A DNA stretch of 64,000 nucleotides from a virus: the IMG/VR virus record IMGVR_UViG_3300021960_000054, positions 1-64,000 of that record; one strand, 5' to 3'. Within the stretch, counting starts at the first letter, position 1, and the number at the start of each line of letters is the position of its first letter. The notes below the pieces were generated by a model, which searched no databases, was not told where the DNA came from, and saw nothing but the letters and a program-made list of their open reading frames with translations. The position numbers and the translations under genes are program-made. Below, piece after piece: positions 36,971-43,500 of the stretch.

Positions 36971-37647
36971 GCCGCTCCTTTATTCTCAATAATCTTAATT
37001 CGATTTATATATGTCTCGCGCACTTCATTGTACTTATTCGCTTCGTGCTTATTAACATATGCATCTAAGTCCACACAGTCCTTAACCTGTATGCCAAATT
37101 TTTCTTCTTTATCCATTGTCACCCATGTCTTCACTACATTCTGCCGGCGGTCCATAAATGTATATAGATAACACTCTGCGCCTCTAATGTATTTTTTACT
37201 CAACAACTTTAGAAAGAAGTTTGAGCGAGTACCAACAACACCAACATATTCACTATTCTTATAGAACTCTTCGTCTAGTTTGAATTTATCATATGTTGGT
37301 ACCATGGCAACCGCATATCCAATTGCACTTTTAGTTATATCTTCCTTAACTGATAGTTTGTTCAACTCTTTCAGAAAGTCGGACATCTCAGACAAAGGAC
37401 GCCTCTCATGAATAACTGAAAAGTACTTAATAACATCTAGTGCTTTAAGGCGATGTTCTTCGGTTACTTCTGGACCTACGAACTTAGTCACAAACTGAAT
37501 GACTTTATCTTTTGTTGAACGATACCCTGGAGTATCACCAGCATAACCTGTATTAGAGTTACCTTTGAACTCTCCATCTTGTTCGATGATTGCTACCGAG
37601 CAAGATACAATATCAATTAATTTATATAGATTGTTGTCCGTAGTCAT
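36967..37647 (-). CDS. Hypothetical protein
   Basis: 226 residues from ATG 37647 (overlap of 26 nt with the upstream gene). YKLIDIVSCSVAIIEQDGEF, TKDKVIQFVTKFVGPEVTEE, GYAVAMVPTYDKFKLDEEFY, SNFFLKLLSKKYIRGAECYL and FMDRRQNVVKTWVTMDKEE. The strand-rich C-terminal half with Tyr and Trp could bind nucleic acid. No family recognised. Confidence 0.72.
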   Translation of the reverse strand: MTTDNNLYKLIDIVSCSVAIIEQDGEFKGNSNTGYAGDTPGYRSTKDKVIQFVTKFVGPEVTEEHRLKALDVIKYFSVIHERRPLSEMSDFLKELNKLSVKEDITKSAIGYAVAMVPTYDKFKLDEEFYKNSEYVGVVGTRSNFFLKLLSKKYIRGAECYLYTFMDRRQNVVKTWVTMDKEEKFGIQVKDCVDLDAYVNKHEANKYNEVRETYINRIKIIENKGAA

Positions 37648-37816
37648 TGTCCATAAACCCTTGTTCGTTTTCAATCATCTCTTGTGCTTCTGGCATGTCT
37701 TGTTCAGGATACGGATCGCAATCACACCCACCACAATCAATGCATGTAAAACAAGAATAGCAAGAGAACTCATCTGCCGCATAGTTGTTGCCTTTACATT
37801 TAGCACATGTGTACAT
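37622..37816 (-). CDS. Cysteine-rich zinc-binding mini-protein
   Basis: 64 residues with ten cysteines: CAKCKGN, CYSCFTCIDCGGCDC. The CxxC pairs indicate one or two zinc sites in the first half; the second half is acidic and disordered (EQDMPEAQEMIENEQG). Typical of small phage proteins that contact RNA polymerase or nucleases, but the target is unknown. Confidence 0.75.
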   Translation of the reverse strand: MYTCAKCKGNNYAADEFSCYSCFTCIDCGGCDCDPYPEQDMPEAQEMIENEQGFMDNDYGQQSI

Positions 37817-37818
37817 AA

Positions 37819-38010
37819 TTAATACCCCATCTCGACTTCGCGTTGATATTGAAACTTCGCCGCCTCTTCTTCAATCCACTCTTCAAACAGAGCAATCTCA
37901 CCTGCTAAACGGTCGCGTTCAGTATTGACTTTTGCTTTCAATTTCTTGTCAGCGATAGTAACAACTACCTCGTCAAGAAGTTCTTTCATTTTGATATCAT
38001 CTACAGACAT
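37819..38010 (-). CDS. Small helical protein
   Basis: 63 residues behind GAGGAGAATATAT. Charged helix throughout (MKELLDEVVVTIADKKLKAK, EIALFEEWIEEEAAKFQY), probably a coiled coil. First gene after the promoter at 38037. Function unknown. Confidence 0.72.
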   Translation of the reverse strand: MSVDDIKMKELLDEVVVTIADKKLKAKVNTERDRLAGEIALFEEWIEEEAAKFQYQREVEMGY

Positions 38011-38036
38011 TATATATTCTCCTCATTACAGTTATT

Positions 38037-38065
38037 AATATAACACAATCTATATTGAATGTCAA
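38037..38065 (-). promoter_or_regulatory. Sigma70-type early promoter
   Basis: TTGACA (38065-38060), 17 nt, TATATT (38042-38037) on the minus strand, 27 nt before ATG 38010. Confidence 0.8.
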
Positions 38066-38073
38066 GCACTTTC

Positions 38074-38340
38074 TCACTGAAATGCGATTAAAGATAACAA
38101 CAGAGAGTTTAGTGCGAATCCAATTGCATTAGATACAATATAGAGTGCATCTTTAGCATAGATTGCTCGTACTAGGAACAAGAACAGTCCTAACCATACT
38201 AGTAGTATGAAGTTCAGTGGTGGTAGATTGGTTGACCAACCCATCAGTACTGAAATTGATGTTGGAGCAGTCGCTCCGTGTATTAGGATCATTCCGATCC
38301 ACCCACATATTTCTGGGATTTTATTTTTCACATTATTCAT
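38074..38340 (-). CDS. Multi-span membrane protein
   Basis: 88 residues with three hydrophobic helices: GWIGMILIHGATAPTSISVL, FILLVWLGLFLFLVRAIY and VSNAIGFALNSLLLSLIAF. The three-helix layout with a Pro pair (NLPPLNF) is reminiscent of SemiSWEET/PQ-loop units, but the match is only architectural. A carrier role would be speculation. Confidence 0.7.
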   Translation of the reverse strand: MNNVKNKIPEICGWIGMILIHGATAPTSISVLMGWSTNLPPLNFILLVWLGLFLFLVRAIYAKDALYIVSNAIGFALNSLLLSLIAFQ

Positions 38341-38366
38341 AATATAACTCCTTTTCTTATTGTATT

Positions 38367-38395
38367 ATAGTAACACACTTTTTTAGAGTTGTCAA
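38367..38395 (-). promoter_or_regulatory. Possible sigma70-type promoter
   Basis: TTGACA (38395-38390) on the minus strand with TACTAT after 17 nt; a better TATAAT occurs at 20 nt. Spacing is imperfect. It would drive the membrane protein at 38074. The -35 contains the stop of the mini-ORF at 38392. Confidence 0.5.
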
Positions 38396-38484
38396 GTAAA
38401 ATCTGCAATAAATGCCATAATACCCATTATAAAAACAACTATAATAAACAGTTGTGCAATCCGGCAGGCGATGTAGTCACTCAT
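38392..38484 (-). CDS. 30-residue membrane peptide
   Basis: ATG 38484 follows a strong site (GAGGAGATTTAGA). A short polar start (MSDYIACRIAQ) leads into one hydrophobic helix (LFIIVVFIMGIMAFIADF). The TGA is part of the TTGACA box of the following promoter, exactly as in the 28-residue peptide at 30180. Confidence 0.58.
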   Translation of the reverse strand: MSDYIACRIAQLFIIVVFIMGIMAFIADFT

Positions 38485-38485
38485 T

Positions 38486-38686
38486 CTAAATCTCCTCGAC
38501 AGTAATACGGTATTTCTTACCATTCATATCGCACAGGTCGATAGTCTTTTTGGTAGAAACAAAGTAACCCTTAGTAGGATGTAAGTCCCATTTGATAGGG
38601 TCAATCAATCCGATAATATTATCGGGATCATACTTCAATAGTGCTTTACGAACTACATCAGCGATTTTATCACAGTAAGCAATCAT
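38486..38686 (-). CDS. Small hypothetical early protein
   Basis: 66 residues behind AAAAGGAGATATATT. CDKIADVVRKALLKYDPDNI, IDPIKWDLHPTKGYFVSTKK and strands at the end (KYRITVEEI). First gene after a full early promoter cassette. Function unknown. Confidence 0.72.
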   Translation of the reverse strand: MIAYCDKIADVVRKALLKYDPDNIIGLIDPIKWDLHPTKGYFVSTKKTIDLCDMNGKKYRITVEEI

Positions 38687-38717
38687 AATATATCTCCTTT
38701 TCTCATCTTACATAGTC

Positions 38718-38757
38718 ATTATAACGTATCAATTGGCAAATGTCAAGGGAAATCCAC
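38718..38757 (-). promoter_or_regulatory. Early promoter cassette (GTGGATTTC type)
   Basis: On the minus strand GTGGATTTCCC precedes TTGACA (38746-38741), 17 nt, TATAAT (38723-38718); AGATGAG starts 10 nt after the -10. It is the minus-strand copy of the element at 16781, 18330 and 23827. Confidence 0.9.
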
Positions 38758-38778
38758 AAAAAAAACGGCAAAAATGCC
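38758..38778 (-). terminator. Intrinsic terminator
   Basis: CGGCA/TGCCG stem of 5 bp with a 4-nt loop, followed on the minus strand by seven T residues that run straight into the GTGGATTTC block. Ends the transcript of the gene at 38810. Confidence 0.75.
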
Positions 38779-38809
38779 GCTTTTCTTTAGATACTGGGTG
38801 TGTAGGGGT

Positions 38810-39151
38810 TTATTCTGCTACTGTCATATTGTGATTTCTTTGTGATATTGGTGAAACGCCTCTTGGACTCTGCTCCGCAACCACTGTTGCTGGTTCTGGT
38901 AGAGTATAAGTACACTTAAACTCATTATTAGACCAATCCCATTGGTTTCCAGTGTCAGCATTCCATTCTAGTTCTACAGACTTTTGTTTGAAACTGTCTT
39001 CTGCATCGATATATCCAATCATAATACTCTCGTTTGCAATGTTCTCAGTGAAACGACTAGGAACTTGACGCACTTCAGCGGGAAATATCTTACCGTCTGA
39101 TATTCTCTCTAAGTCTACAATTCTATTATTCATTTCTGTTGATAGTGTCAT
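38810..39151 (-). CDS. Hypothetical protein
   Basis: 113 residues behind GAGGATAAATAG. RISDGKIFPAEVRQVPSRFT, MIGYIDAEDSFKQKSVELEW and a Pro/Ala-rich C-terminal half. Two Trp-containing strands (WNADTGNQWDWSNNEF) suggest a small beta domain. Function unknown. Confidence 0.72.
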   Translation of the reverse strand: MTLSTEMNNRIVDLERISDGKIFPAEVRQVPSRFTENIANESIMIGYIDAEDSFKQKSVELEWNADTGNQWDWSNNEFKCTYTLPEPATVVAEQSPRGVSPISQRNHNMTVAE

Positions 39152-39159
39152 GAAACTAT

Positions 39160-39624
39160 TTATCCTCTATCGATATATTTATCGTCATATGGTTCTTCTG
39201 GTGCGGCACTAAATCCAATACCCCTCTCTGTGAGTACTTTATAGTTTAATTTATGCGCTTCTTGTATATCATCTTTTGACTGACCTTTGTAAGGTACTGC
39301 ATAACATTGTGCAATCATCATGTCGTTGATTGAATTACCCATGCTATCGACTAACTCACCAAGTATACGTCCAAACTTACCTTTGTCATCTTTATATGTT
39401 CTTAGCGTAAATACATGTCCCACTGGAAATCTATCTTCGATAAACTTTGTTGCTAGTTTACCGTAGTGCTTTTCTTCTAAATCTCTTGTGCGACTTTCTG
39501 GTGTATCGATACCATGCAATCGTACACGCTGTTTGCGTAACCATACACCGAATCCTAAATCAATGTCGATATCTACTGTGTCGCCATCGACTACTCGTAA
39601 CATTGTTGCTCTGTACTCATGCAT
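39160..39624 (-). CDS. Staphylococcal nuclease-like (SNase) protein
   Basis: 154 residues. SNase motifs: RVVDGDTVDIDIDLGFGVWL (catalytic Asp pair), RLHGIDTPESRTRD (with the Arg), EKHYGKLATKFIED, KDDKGKFGRILGEL (second Arg) and SINDMMIAQCYAVPYK. A Ca-dependent nuclease of DNA or RNA. No signal peptide, so it probably acts in the cell on host nucleic acid. Confidence 0.92.
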   Translation of the reverse strand: MHEYRATMLRVVDGDTVDIDIDLGFGVWLRKQRVRLHGIDTPESRTRDLEEKHYGKLATKFIEDRFPVGHVFTLRTYKDDKGKFGRILGELVDSMGNSINDMMIAQCYAVPYKGQSKDDIQEAHKLNYKVLTERGIGFSAAPEEPYDDKYIDRG

Positions 39625-39626
39625 TA

Positions 39627-39827
39627 CTATTTACTCCCACCGATGTATCCCCCGATGACGCCAATCAACCCTGTTACTGACATTTTCATAAGTGTAATAA
39701 CACTCTCATCAACTGGTCTGTTTTCTTCTAGTGCTACCCAATAGTCACCGATAATGATAACTCCTAGTAGTAATAGTACGCCACCTGTAATCAGTAGCAC
39801 TACAACATCTTTAAAATTCTTAATCAT
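39627..39827 (-). CDS. Small two-span membrane protein
   Basis: 66 residues. Two hydrophobic helices (VVVLLITGGVLLLLGVIIIG and MSVTGLIGVIGGYIGGS) around an acidic loop. Size and layout would also fit a holin, but the endolysin is far away. Overlaps the upstream gene by 4 nt. Confidence 0.7.
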   Translation of the reverse strand: MIKNFKDVVVLLITGGVLLLLGVIIIGDYWVALEENRPVDESVITLMKMSVTGLIGVIGGYIGGSK

Positions 39828-40861
39828 TTCTCCACCTTTTTCGTTTCTTCGATAACCTCATGATGTAAGATTCCCGAATTCTTCTCTTTGAAGTATTTTC
39901 TTTTTTTAAACTTCTCCCACAACTCACGTTCATCTTCTGTTACAATAAGTTTGACTTCTTCGACTTCGTTGCTTTGCACCTCTTCTTCAACTCGGTCACC
40001 TTCGGTCGCACTCTCACTACTTTCTTCAGTCTCGGTACTTTCTTCCGGTAACTTGACTTCATGTGCGTCTACCTCTGTAAAGTTTGCGATATTATCATTG
40101 TCAACTTTTACTTTACGATAGTCTCTTATTGATTGGTTCGCGGCAATAAGTAGTAATACCGCTAATGGATCAAATACAAATATCAAAAGTAAAATAACGT
40201 AACGTACTGCTTCGTCAAAGTGGTCTTTTGCTTCATCACCATAGATGAGTTCAGCAATATACTTGAGTGGTCCAACTTCTGCTTCAATTGCAAGTTGTTC
40301 TTTACTTAACTCTAATTTCTTACTATTTAGTTCTGCTATATTATCACTTGCTTCTTTAATGATACTATTCAGTGATGCACGTTCTTCTTTTTGTGTCTCT
40401 CGTACTGCAATTGCGCCATCTTTACCTCTGATACGGTCATAGTCAATCAGTGTTTGTACTGACTTATCTAGTTGTTCAATAACTGTATCAGCATCAACGA
40501 TACGCTTGTTTTGTCTATCAATCTGCTTTTCGATTTGTGTGATTTCAAGTGTATTGTCACCTGCGCTGATGGTTTGGTCTAAGTGTGCTTTTGATAGAAA
40601 TCCAAAGATTCCCATTGATGTTATAAATACTAATACTACAACAGCAATCGTTAGATACGACTTCAACAGTACTGGAGTTCTCTTCCAGTTGTTATATAAC
40701 CACGATGCTGTAACAAGTTTTGATACTTCTAAAACACCACCCATCAATAATACAGGTATCTTCGCGGCACTAAAAATAGCGGCGAGTCCTAGTAATGAGT
40801 AAAGTGCCGCAACTGCAGATATGCTAATTGCGGACAATAAAGTCAGTAATGCTAATATCAT
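39824..40861 (-). CDS. Membrane protein with coiled coil and acidic tail
   Basis: 345 residues. N-terminal hydrophobic region of two to three helices (LALLTLLSAISISAVAALYS, LTIAVVVLVFITSMGIFGFL), a coiled-coil part about residues 100-190 (IEKQIDRQNKRIVDADTVIE), another helix pair (YVILLLIFVFDPLAVLLLIA), then an acidic Glu/Ser tail. I recall such proteins in marine T4-like phages with no known role. Coupled to the RuvC-like gene by ATGA. Confidence 0.78.
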   Translation of the reverse strand: MILALLTLLSAISISAVAALYSLLGLAAIFSAAKIPVLLMGGVLEVSKLVTASWLYNNWKRTPVLLKSYLTIAVVVLVFITSMGIFGFLSKAHLDQTISAGDNTLEITQIEKQIDRQNKRIVDADTVIEQLDKSVQTLIDYDRIRGKDGAIAVRETQKEERASLNSIIKEASDNIAELNSKKLELSKEQLAIEAEVGPLKYIAELIYGDEAKDHFDEAVRYVILLLIFVFDPLAVLLLIAANQSIRDYRKVKVDNDNIANFTEVDAHEVKLPEESTETEESSESATEGDRVEEEVQSNEVEEVKLIVTEDERELWEKFKKRKYFKEKNSGILHHEVIEETKKVEK

Positions 40862-41418
40862 AGGCGTTCTATTCCTGCTTTACAGATATAATAAGCATCA
40901 ACAATATCAGTCACGGGTGAATCCAAAGTGTCTTGTCCTAGTATATCTTTCAACTGATAGTATTTATATTCATTCAGGAATGCTTCATACATTTTATCTT
41001 TGTTGGCGTTTCCCTTACCACTAGCAAACTTCTTTACTTCAGATGGGGATATTGTTGTATAAGGAAGATTATTTTTGTACAGACGCATCTTCATTGCACC
41101 CGCATTCTCACCAATATGAAACACACGACCTTTTGCGCCCATAGCATAATCTTCGATAGTGATATGTTGAATTGCATCTAGTCCAAATGAGGTATCATAC
41201 TTACTTAAACACTCAATGACCCATGATGCAATATTGTCATAGCGTTCTTCTGGACAGTTCCATGGTTTATGTAGGTCACCATAGATATTGTTCCATGTGC
41301 CCTCATACTTCTTTTTGGTTGTAAGATAATAGAACTTACATAAGATAAAACTACATTTCTCATCCGGCGAAATGCAAATCGCCGGACTACTTAATGAATA
41401 GTCTATGCCCACATACAT
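40858..41418 (-). CDS. RuvC-like Holliday junction resolvase
   Basis: 186 residues. RNase H-fold resolvase motifs: VGIDYSLSSPAI (first Asp), HITIEDYAMGAKGRVF (Glu), GKGNANKDKMYEAF, and PVTDIVDAYYICKA (last Asp pair). It fits the phage/poxvirus-type RuvC family and would replace T4 gp49 (endonuclease VII) for debranching DNA before packaging. Confidence 0.88.
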   Translation of the reverse strand: MYVGIDYSLSSPAICISPDEKCSFILCKFYYLTTKKKYEGTWNNIYGDLHKPWNCPEERYDNIASWVIECLSKYDTSFGLDAIQHITIEDYAMGAKGRVFHIGENAGAMKMRLYKNNLPYTTISPSEVKKFASGKGNANKDKMYEAFLNEYKYYQLKDILGQDTLDSPVTDIVDAYYICKAGIERL

Positions 41419-41835
41419 TTATTTATTGAACTGTAAACGATATTTTCTACCGTTATGCATAAACGTAACAATAGAATGACTATAGACTGTTACAGCATCT
41501 TCTTGATACCTAGTTTCAATATTACACACACGCCTTGTGCTTGCGCCTGCATTCTTATCGTTTGCGATAATAGCACCTGTCAATGCACCGATGCCAGTAG
41601 CGGCGTTCTTACCACCACCTTTTCCAATTTGATTACCAATGACACCACCGATAATTCCACCTAGGATCATATCTCCGGTTGTGTCATTGCGAACTACTTG
41701 ATTGGTACACACTTCGACTGAATATGGTGTTTTATTGATTACTGTTTTTTCAACATCTCTTACATCTAAGATTTCACCTGCATAAGCACTCGTTGCAAAC
41801 ATTGCAATGATTGAACTAATCAAAATATACTTCAT
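41419..41835 (-). CDS. Secreted glycine-zipper protein
   Basis: 138 residues with signal peptide (MKYILISSIIAMFATSAYA) and a glycine zipper (ILGGIIGGVIGNQIGKGGG, GALTGAII) of the 17-kDa surface antigen type, plus three cysteines (VEVCTNQ, RRVCNIE). In bacteria these are outer-membrane or periplasmic. The phage role is unknown; altering the envelope is possible. Confidence 0.83.
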   Translation of the reverse strand: MKYILISSIIAMFATSAYAGEILDVRDVEKTVINKTPYSVEVCTNQVVRNDTTGDMILGGIIGGVIGNQIGKGGGKNAATGIGALTGAIIANDKNAGASTRRVCNIETRYQEDAVTVYSHSIVTFMHNGRKYRLQFNK

Positions 41836-42230
41836 TATAAATCTCCTTGTTTACGATTTTCACTGAACCAGGCGTCAAATGCTCCACCTGGATAACGCTT
41901 TTCTAATTTACGCACGTTCTCTTCTAAAACATCTTGAGGGTCTAAATCCAATGCGCTACATGCATTAACCCAATACCAAAGGATATCCCCCAACTCTCGT
42001 TTGAGGTGAAAAATGGTATCATCATCCAGATTCTTTCCTTGGAACACACACTTTTTGACGATTTCACTAAATTCACCTCCTTCACTAGATAATCCAATAC
42101 TTGCCGTTAGTAGTGTACTAATATTACATTTGTGGTCTAACTCTTGTAATTTTCTTTCCAACTGTGTCAAGTTTTTACTTTCTTGACTAGTTACTTCACT
42201 CACAAATTCACGATATTCATTCAATTTCAT
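41835..42230 (-). CDS. mazG: MazG-like nucleotide pyrophosphohydrolase
   Basis: 131 residues. The MazG/all-alpha NTPase signature appears as IGLSSEGGEFSEIVKKCVFQ followed by LKRELGDILWYWVNACSALD (E-x-x-E and E-x-x-D metal sites), then LEENVRKLEKRYPGG. It hydrolyses (d)NTPs or ppGpp-like nucleotides. Directly downstream of the zinc-ribbon gene and ribonucleotide reductase. Confidence 0.92.
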   Translation of the reverse strand: MKLNEYREFVSEVTSQESKNLTQLERKLQELDHKCNISTLLTASIGLSSEGGEFSEIVKKCVFQGKNLDDDTIFHLKRELGDILWYWVNACSALDLDPQDVLEENVRKLEKRYPGGAFDAWFSENRKQGDL

Positions 42231-42235
42231 TTTAA

Positions 42236-42379
42236 TTATTCCTCTTCATAATCTTCTGTTTCAACTTCTGCGCCACAAAAGGGACACAACGTAACTTGAT
42301 AATAATCCTCATCCATGTTGTGTGCTAATCTAAATTCAGCATCACAGTCTATACATGCATATGTTTTCGGTCTCGCCAT
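42236..42379 (-). CDS. Zinc-ribbon mini-protein
   Basis: 47 residues, ATG 42379 (behind AGGGAGCAAAA) to TAA 42236. CIDC and CPFC pairs 20 residues apart form a zinc ribbon; the tail is acidic (EVETEDYEEE). Lies between nrdB and mazG. Target unknown. Confidence 0.72.
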   Translation of the reverse strand: MARPKTYACIDCDAEFRLAHNMDEDYYQVTLCPFCGAEVETEDYEEE

Positions 42380-42388
42380 TTTTGCTCC

Positions 42389-43489
42389 CTATAAAGTAAA
42401 TCCAGCAAAACTGTCTTTCTCAACATCTTGCTTAATACCTCCAATGACATAGGATTCGATTTCAGTTTCTTGAGGGGCATTTTGAAGACCTGAACTATTT
42501 AACCAATGAAGAGTCCATGGTAGTGGGTTGTCTCCTGGTTTGATATCATAGATTGCGTTCAGTCCAATTGCTTTCATACGCTTGTTTGCTACCCATTCAA
42601 CATAGTCTGATAATAGTTTCTCATTGAGACCAATCATCGCTCCATCTTTGAATAGATACTTCGCCCACTCTTTTTCTTCATCTACTGCTTGACGATACAT
42701 GTCATACATGAATTCTTGTTCTTCATTAATAACATCAAGCATTTCTTTGTCATTTTCGTTATTCTTGTAATTCTTAATAATATGTTGACTAATAGCAAGG
42801 TGTTGACTTTCATCTCTCGCAATGAATGAGATAATCTTTGCGCTACCTTCCATTTGCTTCAACTCTCCAAATGCAAAAGTACACGCAAATGAAACATAGA
42901 AGCGAATACCTTCTAAGATATTTACTGTAACTAATGCTCTCCATAATTTGCGTTTTAATTCTTTTGTGGTACCTTCACCATTCAATTCATATCGTTTTGC
43001 ATAATCAATGAAATCATCATAACACTTTGTAATACTATCTGCACGTTTCATAATTTTTTCATCATCAACAACTGTGTCGAAAACCTCTGATGGGTTTGCA
43101 TACAAGTTCTTAATCATGTATGTATAACTACGACTGTGAATAGTCTCCATGAAGTCCCATGCAATAATACAACCTTCTAGTTCTGGTAGAGAACAGTAAG
43201 GCATAAATGCTAACGCAGGTCCTCTACCTTGAACACTATCAAGCAAAATCTGATACTTTAGATTAGATGTGAAGATGTGCTTTTGTTCAGGACGCAATTC
43301 ATTATAATCATTGCGGTCTTTCTGCAATGAAATTTCTTCTGGACGCCAAAAGAAACCAAGTTGCTTCTGTGTCAGTTTATCAAAGACAGGATACTTGAAT
43401 TCATCATATCTTTGCATACCTTGGTCCTCACCAAAGAACATTGGTTGTTTTTTGAAATCTACTTTGTTTTTGTTAAATACACTTGTCAT
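42389..43489 (-). CDS. nrdB: Ribonucleotide reductase class I, beta subunit
   Basis: 366 residues. Diiron ligands recognisable in IIAWDFMETIHSRSYTYMI, FAFGELKQMEGSAKIISFIA and RDESQHLAI. Length and motifs fit class Ia NrdB. It carries the radical that NrdA uses to reduce nucleoside diphosphates to deoxy forms. It starts 11 nt after nrdA, with glutaredoxin and ThyX elsewhere in the window. Confidence 0.97.
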   Translation of the reverse strand: MTSVFNKNKVDFKKQPMFFGEDQGMQRYDEFKYPVFDKLTQKQLGFFWRPEEISLQKDRNDYNELRPEQKHIFTSNLKYQILLDSVQGRGPALAFMPYCSLPELEGCIIAWDFMETIHSRSYTYMIKNLYANPSEVFDTVVDDEKIMKRADSITKCYDDFIDYAKRYELNGEGTTKELKRKLWRALVTVNILEGIRFYVSFACTFAFGELKQMEGSAKIISFIARDESQHLAISQHIIKNYKNNENDKEMLDVINEEQEFMYDMYRQAVDEEKEWAKYLFKDGAMIGLNEKLLSDYVEWVANKRMKAIGLNAIYDIKPGDNPLPWTLHWLNSSGLQNAPQETEIESYVIGGIKQDVEKDSFAGFTL

Positions 43490-43500
43490 TACTTTTTTCC

